Below, one piece after another: positions 1 through 12,100 of a DNA stretch of 64,000 nt; the first letter of the stretch is position 1; every line of letters starts with the position of its first letter. Origin of the DNA: Ramazzottius varieornatus (lineage: Eukaryota > Tardigrada > Eutardigrada > Parachela > Ramazzottiidae); the NCBI GenBank assembly GCA_001949185.1, contig BDGG01000004.1:1482278-1546277 (forward strand), given 5' to 3'. The notes below the pieces were generated by a model that had not been told where the DNA came from, searched no databases, and saw only the letters and a list, made by a program, of their open reading frames with translations. Both the position numbers and the translations under genes were made by a program.

Positions 1-1141
1 ACAAGTCACCTTATCAGCTGCTGGGCTTTTTCCGCCAACTGCACCACGCTTTTTGCTGGTTAAGCAAATGACTACTTGATTGTATTTCCTTAGTCTCGTG
101 ACACTTGAAAACAAACCGATGAAACATGAAACCTGGCGCCGGAAGCCTTATTTGGAAAACCACAAGAACAACTCGAACTTCGACTATGTTCCAACTTGTC
201 TCTGATGATGAACTGGAAAAGCAAAGAATATTGTGTCTACTAGCTCCCGGATCATCCTCCGTATCTTTCAGGTCGAACTTTAACCAGACAGAAGTTCCAA
301 TAAGTTAGCTGGAATATCGTATTGGGGTATTCTCCAGTTATTCTGTAAGTTTCGCGGCTTCGCCGGTGCGAATTATATTTCTATACTTCTTGGCACCTTC
401 CGCTGCCAACCTAGTTTCTCGAGAGTTTGTGGCGTGCTGGTAAACAGCATATCGCAACAGTTTCTGTTGACGTGTAGCACCAAAGGCCAAAGCTACCAGG
501 AAAAGCGTATTTTGAAGTAAATTTAGCTCAACTCAAGATCACGCTGCTGAGTTATCTTCGCGCACATGAGGCCTGCCTGTAACAGTAAACACGACGTCTG
601 TCGAATCGGCAGATGCTTCATAGGCAAGAACTTGTTATTGACTGGGTTCTACACAGGGAGAAGGCCTTTATCGCGGGGGTGCTTCAGTCAGCAGCCTCGG
701 CTGATGAAACCTACGGGCAAAACCTGACTTTGGCTATTCTGGTAGAAAGTCAACTCGTGCGCAGTCAGTGTTGGCCAACATCCAGGCACCCTCCTCGATC
801 ACATGAACAAGCCACTTATATGACTCGTTACTAGAATTTACCCTGCCGTAAAAACCTCCATGTTGTTTCTCCCCCCTCTTTTCAGCACGAAGATCCACCA
901 AAAACGGCCTACAGAAAAATGACGCTGTAACCTTGCTCAGTCAAAACGGCCTTTCTGTGACTTCTTCTCTTCCGGTGATGGCCTGCAACTCAACCCTAAC
1001 CTCCGGGTGGGTATCCCGTTTGAAAAATTCCACTGCAAACTTGGACACAATCAAACGCAGGCGAGAGTTGATAACATTTCATCAGCATGAAAGCATCGAT
1101 TAGAATTTCGAGCTACGACCGACGGAGAACATTTGGCTCAC
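1..1141. other. Non-coding stretch; probable first intron of 4E-BP
   Basis: No convincing coding exon was found on either strand. Because a 4E-BP first exon on the - strand ends at 1142 with a GTGAGC donor, this stretch is best read as its first intron, with the eIF4E-binding exon either missed or beyond the left edge. Short open frames here have no recognisable domains. Confidence 0.45.
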
Positions 1142-1283
1142 CTCCAGGTGTTGTGCAGTACATGGTGCCATTCGGCGTGCTGGCTAAGTCCCGGGGGATC
1201 TGCGAAGGATCCGTGATCATGATTCGTCGGACGGGAATTTCTCGAATCTCGTTAAAGCGACGATCGGTCTGAACGCTACCCAT
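1142..1283 (-). CDS. EIF4EBP: eIF4E-binding protein (4E-BP), first exon only
   Basis: This exon encodes the N-terminal 47 residues of a 4E-BP, the TOR-regulated repressor that binds eIF4E and blocks cap-dependent translation. Seen in the sequence: a start Met; a REIPVRRI segment in the place of the RAIP motif; a DPSQIP stretch; and STPNGT followed by TTPGG. The last two match the paired Thr-Pro priming sites (Thr37 and Thr46 in human 4E-BP1). The exon ends in phase 1 at GGA-G with a GTGAGC donor. The next exon should start with the T-R-I-x-Y-x-R-x-F-L eIF4E-binding helix, which I could not find between 1 and 1141, so the gene is partial here. It is divergent to the LRPAP1 gene, about 560 bp apart. 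Recognition is by motif order; the family assignment is firm but the copy is incomplete. Confidence 0.75.
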
Positions 1284-1846
1284 TTTTGCAGCAGGAGGAG
1301 GAATCGCAGGTCGTTATATTATTACACGCTAAATGCTAGAAGCAGGGAAGAACTGAAGGCGAATAATACGTGGGAAAGAAATGAAGAATCACAATAAAAG
1401 CATATTAATCTGTAAGAGAAGAGACCCATCCACCGGAAGACGACTGAAGTTTCAGATTTTATAAACTTCGTGACAGTCTAAACCAAGCTGGGCTGTGCTG
1501 CGCGGTTCGATTGGACGGCAGACAACGGATGGGAGGTCTTTTGGCACATGATTAATGGCAGAAAGTCAGCTGATCAGGGTTTTCCTGGAAGCCCACTCTG
1601 TTTACGCTAAAGAGAGTTACCGAGAGACAACACGGAATTAACGAGTTTATGCGATTCAGTGGTGGTTTGTACGTACAGATCATGTACGTCATCCAAGGTT
1701 ACCGTTTGACGTCAGAGATGACTCAACTTGCTCCAGGTCCAGGAGAAAATCAGAGGATTAAAAATTTAAAATATTTTATACGGCTGTTTTTTGTGCAGCT
1801 TCCGGAATACACCGGGATTCTACAACTCCCTCATCCCTATCGCAGG
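1284..1846. promoter_or_regulatory. Divergent intergenic region between 4E-BP and LRPAP1
   Basis: This 563-bp space separates two head-to-head start codons and must hold both promoters and 5' leaders. No clear TATA box or repeated motif stands out. A frame upstream of the LRPAP1 Met is open back to 1649 but does not resemble a signal peptide, so I treat it as leader sequence. Confidence 0.4.
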
Positions 1847-3364
1847 ATGACTCGTTTCTACTTGCCTCTTGCAGTATTGCTGCTGGTGGTATACACAATT
1901 GCTGCAAAGGGTGGCGGCAAGTACTCAAAGGAGAAGAATCGCCTGAAGGAGGAAACGGTCTTCCGTGACATAGCTCTGGAAAAAGTGCTGAAGTCTTCCG
2001 GCTCGGCGAAGTTCCGTACGGCCAAACTGGCTGCTGTTTGGGAGAAGGCTCAGAAGGTATGTGAGGTCTGAGATGCAGCTGGACTTGAAGTCAAAGGTGC
2101 TACTTCCCTCAGCGGGACCATAGAAATTCCTTGTTTTGTATGCTGCTTTATGCGTTACAGAGACTTAACATCGATGACCAACGGGACGTCTTCGACGATC
2201 TACAAGAGCTGGACAAGGAAGAAATTACGCTGAAACGAGTGCGACATGACGGGGGCGACAAGGTACGTACCGCAAGCTAACTTCTGCCTTTAACGAATAT
2301 CGCCATGATGACTTCCGCCTCTTTATAGAATGGAGACATAGCGGCTAGCTTACGGGACAAGCTACACGCTTTGCTGGAGCGATACGACCTGCTGACTCCT
2401 CTTCACGATCCGGTGGAAACCAAGAGCAAGAAGACTAGTAGAGACCCATCGCCCTCCTTCACTCCACCACCTGCAGTTTTCAGTGACAAGAAGCTGAACA
2501 AACTGTGGGCCAAAGCACAGAAAGCAGGCTTTTCTGGTAAGTTGCTATGTACTTCCGGCTACTTCCTCCTTCCACTTATTACAGTCTACATTTCTGCCTT
2601 CAGAGGCGGACCTTCGTACTTTACATACTGAGTTCGAGCACCACCAGCAGAAGCTGGACGAGTACCGAAACATCTACGACGCCGAACCTTCAGGAACCGA
2701 TCAAGGTAAGTCCTACAAAAAATGCTTCGATTACGTGTTCAAGTACGGAGCGGTGACTATCTTAAAAAGCTGGCTGAACTTTGCTGAATGGCAGATGCGA
2801 ATGACGTTAAGTGGGAGCGGCTTTCGGACGACTTGACACCGGAAGAGCGAGAAGCCATGGACTTGCCACCGCTGAAGCCTTCAGCTGACGACACTGTGAA
2901 AGTGGACTCTGCCATCAGGAACATCGTGAAAGGATACAGTGCGCTCAAAAACAAAGTGACCGGTATACCTGCTGAGCCAACTATGGGAGACTTCGTGGAA
3001 AGCAAAGTGGAGACCTTGTGGAAATCGGCTCTGCAAGCCGGCTTCTCTCGTGACGAACTCCTGTCCCTTCGAGTAAGAGGAGAATACTCCCTTTTGATTT
3101 TCCGTACTGACTGTTTCACAAAGGATTGCTTTACAGAACGAGCTGCATCACTTCGAACGCAAGCTGCAAAAGCAACGAAACATCGAAGCGGGAATACAAG
3201 ATATGGACAGCGGCAAGTATGAGCAAGATGTGTACGCGAAGCGCGGAGAACGAAGTGATGAACACGTCGATCTAAACCAGAAGGCGAAGCACCACGCGAG
3301 CCGAATCGATTCCATGCACCGAGACTTCGAACGCCGCATCGACAGTCGACATAACGAGCTCTAA
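1847..3364 (+). CDS. LRPAP1: LRP receptor-associated protein (RAP), ER chaperone
   Basis: RAP is a chaperone that binds newly made LDL-receptor family proteins in the ER and stops premature ligand binding. Six exons: 1847-2056, 2161-2262, 2329-2536, 2604-2705, 2795-3072 and 3137-3364. They sum to 1128 nt (375 residues), close to the human length. The start at 1847 was chosen because it opens a hydrophobic signal peptide (MTRFYLPLAVLLLVV). The body contains the repeated helical domains with L-W-x-K-A-x-x-x-G-F-S patterns (for example LWAKAQKAGFSEADL and LWKSALQAGFSRDEL). The protein ends in HNEL, the same ER-retention tetrapeptide as human RAP. The 3' end faces NFU1, stop to stop, only about 190 bp away. 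The acceptor of exon 5 is the least certain border. Confidence 0.93.
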
Positions 3365-3554
3365 AAATTGATATCTTTCCCTTCTCTTTATTCGAATGTC
3401 TTTCCTTTATTCACATGCCACAAGTATTTCAGTTCTACTAATAACGTGCCTTCCCGTTTTACTGATGAGTTCATCTCTTACACTCGAATCTGTACCGGTC
3501 TGCCGATGTTATTTACATGTATGTTGAACCATTTTACTGTATCGGAATAGTCTC

Positions 3555-4583
3555 TCAAGAGGCAGCTTTCTCTCCGTGGACTAGTTTCTCTTCCAGTTTT
3601 GCGAATTCTTTCTCCGAGATCGCGTCGACTTCGTCTTTCACTTCTTCGATGCCCATTACTTCCGGTATATAAAACTGTAACATATTCTGAACTCCGTTCC
3701 TTAAAGTTACCGTAGAGCTCGGACAAGTTGTGCATGATCCTAGCAGTTTCAATTTCACTATGCCATCCTCGAAGCCCTGAAATCTGATATTGATAACTTG
3801 CATGCCACTTCCAGTTCGTGAGACACTTGGCCCACCTTATATATAATGTCGCCGCCGTCTTCCTGCACGGTCGGTCGAATTCTTGAGTCTATCAGCTCCT
3901 TGATCATGGCAACGGTATCATCATCTTCGTCCGAAGCACTGCCCGAATCTGCTTCCTGTTTCTCGTTCATGAGTGGTAGGTTACTAGCGAAGAAGTCCAT
4001 AATGGTAGCGTATATCTCAGGCTTGGTGACTTTCCAGTCCACATCCTCGTCCACCCTCGTGACTGTTATGAAGTCTGGTCCGAAGAATACCGATTTCACT
4101 CCTTCGATCCGAAATAGCAACCTTGATAGCAAGCGTTACGGTTACTCGACCATGAGCTGAGGATGAGGATCTGGCCATAAAAGAAACAGTACATACCGTG
4201 CTAACGGCGATCTACTGGCCTCGGATATCGAACTGAAATCTGCCGTGCCGCTTTCCATAACTTGCCTCCCAGGAAGAAACTTTAAACTGTTGGGGTTTGG
4301 AGTCTCCTGGGTCTGTATGAACATCGTTCTCGACTGACCTGAAAGCAACAACACACGGATCAAGATTCGGGAGAAATGATAAGACAGCAACTGCACCATA
4401 AAGGTACTAACATCGGAAGACAGTAAATGCTCCCGAAAGCTTCATTTCGCTTCCATGTTTCATGGTCGGCGATGCCATAGGTAGGCGATGAATAAATCTC
4501 GACGGCGCTTGGCATTCTGGTTTTCTCCTCAGCAAACGAATGCTCCGACAGGATATCCTCAAACAGCTGCGACACGAACTCAT
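3555..4583 (-). CDS. NFU1: NFU1 mitochondrial iron-sulfur cluster scaffold
   Basis: NFU1 passes [4Fe-4S] clusters to lipoate synthase and respiratory complexes in mitochondria. Exons (transcription order): 4583-4412, 4338-4197, 4121-3836, 3776-3555, total 822 nt (273 residues; human 254). The N-terminal Nfu domain begins [16 protein letters not shown] and includes [16 protein letters not shown]. The C-terminal domain carries [11 protein letters not shown] and the cluster-binding CTTC (C-x2-C) followed by PSSTVTL. Exon 1 is Arg/Ser-rich and almost free of acidic residues near its start, like a mitochondrial presequence. Its GTTAGT donor and the CAG acceptor at 4339 join in phase. A second in-frame Met at 4399, inside that intron, would give a hydrophobic alternative N-terminus. 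The scaffold itself is certain; the N-terminus is a choice. Confidence 0.92.
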
Positions 4584-5072
4584 TGTAAGGCAGCCTTTCC
4601 CAGCCTAATCACGACCGAAGTCCGGTTGTCTTGTACGAATGAACGGCAACTCTTCTGTAAGGTCGATAGCAGGAACTACGTGGAGGTCTAAAACTCGCGG
4701 AGAAACTTTCGTGGAGGTGAGCCTCTTATCTGTCTAAAGAAGAAAGGCGAAAACTCAAACGGAAAACCAAAACAAATCGCCTTCGTCTGTTTGACGCTTG
4801 ATAAAGTCTCCATCGATCAAACAATCAAACCGGAACTAAATCGCGATTCTCCTCACGAACTTTGTGGAAAACCCATATTAAAATTTTGAAAACTTCAAAT
4901 TCGTCGACCGAAAACTAAAATGCAACTAACAGTCCGCGGGATTGTGCCTGGTCTGACGTATGCATCGAACCATGTCTACGGCTATCGTATGCGTGTTGGT
5001 TGGTTATTATCCCGTGCCACGACCCCTGTTTCTTTTCTTTTTATTTTGCAACAAATAAAACAAAAAAGGTGG
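4584..5072. other. Intergenic; CNOT2 3' end and NFU1 promoter
   Basis: No coding exon seen. On the - strand an AATAAA signal lies at about 5045-5040, some 30 bp past the CNOT2 stop. The rest should contain the NFU1 promoter. Confidence 0.4.
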
Positions 5073-8000
5073 CTAATTGAAAAGCTGTTGTAAAAAATTG
5101 GGCATCAACTGTACAGCACTGCTAGGAAAAGTGGCCCGTTCATCAAGCTTCGCGTATTCTACATGCATCTCTCGAGCGTCCTTGCGCCAAGTATGAGAAT
5201 CAAAGAACTGATACTTTCCCCGCTCGTAGAGGGCAGTCTTCTCTATCGGAGGCTGATTTGATATTCGAGTTATCCAAATCTTTTCTTCCTTATGAAATCG
5301 CCAGTCTCTCGCATACCTGAAACGACGAGCCAAATTAAAAAACCCGAAACGGAAGTACATAAACCCTGAAACTAATCGACCAAAAAGCCGAGAAACATCT
5401 TACAGTTCCATCGCTGCCGCATACTGCATGATGTCTCCGGGAAAACCATAAAACAGATAAAAGAGCAGGTCTTCAGAAAACCTGCTGATCCGAGGAGGTG
5501 TAATCTGGACGAAAGAAACAGCCATCATAACATTCGACAGCACAAAATGCAAGTTCCGGAATCGTATATCGTACCTTATCTTTCGGCATGGTGATGGATA
5601 CGAGATATTCTGCGGGGACATCCACGTCTAGCGGCAAAAGAGACATTTTTCAGTCGGTCTTCGCACAAATCGAATCCACATTAGGCTTACCGAGATGGCA
5701 AATATGTGCTGTACATGCTTCGCTAATGTAGCTATGGAGGAATGGATAACCTTTGAACCGTTTCGGTGTTGCGCTGTAAATGTAGAGTTGATATCATCGG
5801 GTCTTTCGTTGCAAATATACAGTATAAATATCTTACTCAAGAGGATTGAAAACAAGACCAAGAGCATGGAGATCACATCCTACAGACGTCAAAGGTAGAT
5901 GCTGGTTCCCGGACAGACACTTCATGTATTGCAAGAAGCCGAAGAGTCCGAAGTGGTCTTGGACAATCGATGGAGGTACGTACACTGGCTTCGGTACGAC
6001 TGCAAACGGAGAAGAAACATCAGAAACGATAATTTAGCGATAGAAATTTTAAAATGAAACTTGAGTGGAGTTATTTACCACCAGATGAGAAGAACTCCGA
6101 GGCTTCGGATGGCGCTTGTGCCTGCGGAAAAGCTGAGGAGGCGAGACTGGTGCGAGCTGAGTTGTCCAGTTGCCCTCTCCGATACGATGGTATACTTTGC
6201 AGAGTCCTGTCCGATGCGCTAGAGTCCGACTGGAAATACGTGTTCATGTTGGTACTGTTGGATGATGGTTGACCGTAGTTTAGCTGGTTACTCAACGAAC
6301 TACTCAGGCTCGAAGTTGAGTTTGGAGTCGCTCGATCGCCTGACGACTAAAACCAAACACAAAAGTCAGTAAAATTTCTTCCGCCGAACAGAAACATAAC
6401 TGGCATTCAGTGGAAGTACATTAGCGAAATTGGTTCCTGCTATTCGTTCGACTTACATCACCGGACACAACCCTGCTCTTTTCCTTCTCGAAGGCCAGAG
6501 AAAAGCCTCTGCTTATGCTGCCCGAATCGTCTCCTCGGCTGAGTAGCTGTCCAGTTGATGTTCCATCCGTTCCGGGTAACGCAGGGAAGTCTTCGTGGTG
6601 CATCTGGAACTCGTTATGGATGTCCCGCGTGCCATCCTTGCCCATGCCTGCACCCATTATGAAGGTTAAACCAAACTACGGGGGAATGGATTAGCAAGGA
6701 AAACGCACCATAGCCTTTAGAACCTTGCGATAAAACATTTGCGAAACTAATGGGGTTCTCCAGTCGGCTCCTCGATGATAACGATGGGAAATCCGAAATG
6801 TCAAAGAGGGGCCCTTCAGATCCTGCAGAATCAAACCTTCTTAATCGAGAAACTAAGCAACACGTATCCGAGATCGTCTGGAGAGAATCAAACTTACCGT
6901 TCGTGGAGTTGAACATGTTGTTCCGCATGAATGTCGATCTATACCGAACAAAAAATACGATGTTGACTTTCTCTCTTGTTATTCGCACCAGATCGACTTA
7001 CGATCCGAAACTAGACATCCCAGGTCCATTCGATAACCTCTTCAAGTCTTGTGCTCGCTTCATGAATGAGTTTCTCGTCAGGTCGTCAAAACCGGTAGAT
7101 TTCATGGAGTTTAGGTTGAAATTCGAACTGGAAAGAGAATATACGTAAGTTAAGGAAAACTCCAAAATAAACAGAACCAATCCCATAAAACCGGTCGGGG
7201 ACCGTGCTTACTTCAAATTCACAGGCTGAGACTGTCCGGAATACTGACTCGGTGCGAAGGGACTAGCGGAGTAGGAGGATGTCGATGATGAGCCGAAGCC
7301 AGGAGTTCCGGACGGTGAGGGATGTTGCCCTACTGACAAGCCCCTCGAAAATCCGCTTCCCCCGTTCACCGCAGTCACAGGCCGAGAGTTCGAGTTGGTG
7401 TTCGTGTAGCCTAATGATATGCTCGCTAGACCGCCGCTGCTGGAGCTATGGCCTGCAGCAAAATGAAGATTAGCCTAATTAACTAATTCCTTACCGAACG
7501 CCTTTCCGAACGATAGTTCGTCTTTACGTTCATCGCAGATCTTCATCGCAGATCTTCCCAAAATACTTACTCAAGGAGGAAGGCAGACCGGATGCTCCAC
7601 TGGCCGGTGACTGTGGCCTTTGCAGCTGTACATACGAATACCGTTATTAGTAAAACTTCCACAAGGCCAAATGGTGCCATGCTGTTTCTCACCTCCCGGT
7701 CGTTTCGAGATCCAAACATGGCCGATCCATAAGAAGATCCAAAGGTGGAATAGTCCGAGCCAAAATCGTTGTTGGTCGTCAGGGTGGCGGAGGGAAAGCC
7801 CTGAAATTATCGAAGAGATGACCGTGTGGCTGTCAATAGCAGAAAGACGATTATCGATCTTCAATTTCTCACAGTTTGAGTTGGCTTCCTGCTCGCCGAG
7901 AAGTTCCCTATCTCCGATGCTCCCATCGATGTTCTTGAGTTTAGCAGCGAGCTGTAATCGAGCAAACCATGACGAACGCATAAACAACCAGGTGGCAAAG

Positions 8001-8149
8001 ACAGTAAGAGAACATTCAGCTCATAAAGCTATTGTTCATCGGGTGAACACATCGATGAGAATGAGACTGAGTTAAAATCAATTAATCAATTAACTAACCT
8101 TCCCGTTGTTCCAGGCATATCCCATAACAGCTGTTCCGTGGTGTATCTG
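5073..8149 (-). CDS. CNOT2: CCR4-NOT transcription complex subunit 2
   Basis: CNOT2 is a scaffold subunit of the CCR4-NOT deadenylase; with CNOT3 it docks on CNOT1 and helps destabilise mRNAs. Fifteen exons fit in phase: 8118-8099, 7951-7873, 7800-7693, 7625-7571, 7452-7212, 7127-7002, 6938-6898, 6822-6709, 6647-6457, 6346-6079, 5999-5837, 5773-5691, 5627-5575, 5504-5404 and 5316-5073 (about 628 residues; human 540). The N-terminal half is Ser/Gly/Asn-rich and disordered. Two conserved short segments are present: FDISDFPSLSSRSR and FQMHHEDFPALPG. The C-terminal NOT box is clear: DHFGLFGFLQY, VPAEYLVSI, EDLLFYLFY, ARDWRFHKEEKIWITR and YERGKYQFFDSHTWRK. The start at 8118 (MPGTTGSS) is the first Met in the open phase, but an upstream coding exon cannot be excluded. 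Confidence 0.9.
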
Positions 8150-9153
8150 CAAACAGAACTTTGCAATAAAAGAACCACCAAACGTTAGAACGACTGCTCT
8201 AGGCAGGCCCAGCAATCCCACTGAAAGAAGCTAGCACATGAAGGTTCATCGGAAGTACGCAAAGGATGCAGCTGTTTTCGTCACAGCGTGTTATCAAAAC
8301 ATGGCTGGGCTGCACTTACGGGTTGTAAGCCATCTTTGTCAAGAGATTATCCTGGTATTCAGAGAGATGTTGGGAAAGAATCATAGCATCGTACGGTGCT
8401 GGACTGTGTCTCAAAGAAAACGAGAAAACTTGAACACATAAACAGTTTGTTTTTCTTATTCGCGAACTCAGAGAATCAGCTCACCCTCGTAAAATAAAAT
8501 AAAAGCCTTGTAGAAAATCTCAAGTCCTCAACAGAACAAAGCCCATGATGTACGTACGTCCTGCTACGCTTCTTAGCCTTATAAATGGCCTACAGATTTC
8601 ATTCATGAGTGACGCAGTGGTGGTATACCACCGTGCCAGTAACAGTTACGCTACCATCAGTGGAAAATTTAATGAGAAACAGACCACTGCATCGCTACGG
8701 GATGGTGGTAGTGACACAGTGCGCACTGCGCATCGCTTGCTTTGCGCTGTTCTGGGTCCAACTCGCCGTTTCGCTCAGGGCCCCTGGGGGTCAACCCGCA
8801 ATGAGAGTCACTGTGGCAAAGTGGAATAAGTGACTCAATTACTGGTATTGGATCAATAATTTAACTTTCACGATCTTTACTCCTGAAGAAATTTTCTGTT
8901 TTAGTCTGAATCTACTTTCGTGGTAAACAAAGGAATAACGGTAAACAACGGGGAAAACCGACGAGGGAAGTAAAATTAGTTCGCGGTTATGTACTGCAAT
9001 TCGGTCGGACCACCGAACCGGTCCGAAACTCTGTAATTCACCGAGCATTTAGTGATACCTGTCGGGTAATATTCTAAGTAACAAGAATCTATGGCACACA
9101 ACATGAACGACAACAAGACCAAAAAATAACTTACAACAGGAGTAAAACCAAAA
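8150..9153. other. Intergenic between CNOT2 and HFM1
   Basis: Contains the CNOT2 5' region and the HFM1 3' region. Several short open frames on both strands overlap each other and show no domain or splice pattern. I see no gene here. Confidence 0.4.
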
Positions 9154-12100
9154 CTAGAACGAATCAATAGGGAAGTAGGAATCGGAGGCTGCATCGTACC
9201 AGTCGTTCGGGTCTTCTTTCCGCGGCCCTGCAAAAACTCCGATACAATGTCGTTCTTTCCCACAAGTATTCATCAGGAACGATGGATACTTACCGTTAGG
9301 TCTGGAAGGCATAGTTAGGTTCGATGATATGTTGATAACGGTGGATAGCGGCGGAGTACCCAACGACGGTGGACCACCCTGGTCTCTGTCACAGCTTCCA
9401 CCTGCGGTGCCAGGCTGGAAACTACTACCGCTGCTATTCTCATCCACAATCTGCGAAGAAAAGTCCTGCGAGCCGTTCTTTCGCTTTCGCTTCCGAGGAA
9501 TCGAGACAAGTTTCGTCTGCTGGAACTTCTTCGGTTTCGCCTTCTGCTGCTTGGGCTGTGTCCCCTCCGCCACCGGGAAGTTTTTCGCTACAACCGGAGT
9601 CCGCTTCGGACCAGTATAGAAAGGGGCGAACGAGCACGAGATATCTAGACCAATCAAAGACTCACTTATCAGTGAGATGAACAGGTCTTCGCCAGCAGGC
9701 GATCGCTGTACCGACACTTTTCGAGACCAAGCACCGTTCGTTCGACAAATCTGGGAGTCTGTCACTTTCTCGTCAACTAGCGTCTTATTCTCTAGGTCGC
9801 CGACTAGAAGTCGAACTGTGTGCTGATGGCCTGCTGTAGGGTTGTCTTTCAAGACTTCGCTGTTCTGTAGGCGTAGCGAGATGACGATTTCGGCTTTGTC
9901 GTCAGCAAGGTTCGGGGTTTGATCTGTGGTCAGGATGTACTTGGGAAGGCGGGAGACTACATCGACGATGCGGTTTCCGAAAGGTGGACGACGATTGACG
10001 ATCAGCTCTAGCTCTCGAGGGTTCGCTTGCTCCATGGATGAGAATGTAGTGTAGCCTAGTTATGACAGCAAGGATAAAAACTTGAGCATGAAGGTACATG
10101 CAAATTGGGAGGTCGGCTGCAAAAAAACTTGAAAGACGCGTCCAAGATTTCTAACCCAAGTGGCCCACGTATTCATAGATATTAGATGGAATCGTGCGCC
10201 ACTTGGAGTAACAGTCTTGTACATTTCGTTGCCAGTCTCCCAGCTGCTCTGACTAGGAACTCACCGGCGTTGACCAGCGAGACCGAAAGCGTCGCTCCGA
10301 TACCCGTGATCTGTCGCGCCACATGATCCGAGTTTTCCCACATTCTGGCTTCCAGACACTTTGCTAGCTGGATGGTACTGATGGAGAGCTTGAACCCTAC
10401 ATTGCTTGAACGAACATAGGCGACCAAACAGCTCATGACGCGTTTAGCCGAACGGAAGATCTTGTTGGTGTCCATGGACAAGCCAGGGTCGGTGACCGGA
10501 AGTGACCCGAGAGCGGCCTGTATGAGACAGTTCACCTTCATGGCGGTACTTTGAATCTTGCCTTTCATGGGGAAGCGAATGGTGGGGACTGCGTTCTTGT
10601 TCCGGTTCAGAGTGTTCAACGCCATTTTCTCGTTTACCCGGAGTGTGACGTCAGCGAACTCTTTGGCTTTCGAAAGCGCATCCACCAACTCTGCGATAGT
10701 TTCTTTCCCGGTCAGAGTTCCGAAAAGAACCATCGTGTCGAACGCAATGTAGTACTTGGCCATTAAACTGCCCTTTGGTGTCGCTTGGAAGAACGTTCCG
10801 TTGCCTGAAATATCGGTCGAAGACTATCAGTATTCAAAAATAAACTTCGACTTATTCCCAAGGATAAATCTACTTCTCTCCCATTACTTTTGCTCTAGCG
10901 AAATATTGTCATAGGACTTGTATTGGAAGGTGTTGTATTTCAAACTGAGAGAAATTAATACCTGTGAGTAGTCCGTTTCCCTTCAGAGCTCGTAGACACG
11001 ATGAGGCGATATCCTGGAGCCACGAGTGGATATCTTCCTCGTTAACCTTCTTTTCCAGCTTGAAGTAAAAGCCTGGGTTCTTCATGATGCGAATGTACAG
11101 AAAGGTCGACTGGATCCAAGCTAGCATCGTATCCGCGTTGTAGAAGGTCCGAAGGCTAATTTCCGCGTTGACGTGTTCGATCAGGTTCTTGTGCAGTACG
11201 CTCTCGATCACCTGCAAATGATAGATAGTGAAAACTTCCGAGGTTCGACCAATACAATTTAAGAGGGAGACCTTACTTGGGTGGCGTTGACCAACTGATC
11301 GAACTTGGACTTCAGCGTTGTCTTCGTCATGATGACTGCGACGGCACTTGTGTCGAACTGTGGACGACCTGCTCGACCTATCATCTGCATGACTTCCGTC
11401 TGGGAATACTCTTTCAGTCCGTCGGTTCCGTAGTAGGAAGTGGACTTGACGATCACCAAGTGAGCAGGGAGGTTGACGCCCATGGCCAACGTACTCGTCG
11501 AACAGAGTACCGGCAAAACTCCCTGCAAATCAAACCCAAGGCAAATATCCGTTAAGAAAATTCTAAATTCATTTCGAAGAAGGAAGTATCATTAAAAAAA
11601 CTCTGTTTGATTGTTTACCTCGAGGAAGAGACTTTCGACGGCCGTTCGATCTCGACGGTCCAGTCCTGCATGGTGAAACCCTGCTCCCTTCATCAAACAT
11701 TCTCTCAACTGGACGTTCACTATGGTGTTGGCGACCTGTCTGACTTTCTGCGCAGCTGGGCCAGGAGGAAGAAGACTATTGATTCCCTTCAGCAAGTTGA
11801 TCGCCGCTTGGGAAGTGCTCTTCCGGGTCGAGCAGAAGATCAGAGTGGGTTTTCCACCTGAGTACGTCTGTATAACAGTCAGTAGCTTGTAATCCAGGCT
11901 CATGTCGAACCTGAACTCGTTGTTCGAGTTACACGGATAGCCCAGGACGATTTTCTGGATTTGCACTGGCCGAGCGTCTTCACCAACCTTCACAATACGA
12001 GCAGGTCGCGAAGGAGAACCTAACCACTCACCAAAGTCTTCAATATTCTGCAATGTAGCAGACACAGCCCCGAACCTGATTGGCTGAATACCTCCTTCGT

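Noticed and set aside
8545-8833. Two overlapping + strand frames between CNOT2 and HFM1
   Set aside because: No domain, no splice partners, and the two disagree in frame.
9329-9680. Two + strand open frames of about 100 residues
   Set aside because: Shadows of the HFM1 C-terminal exon.
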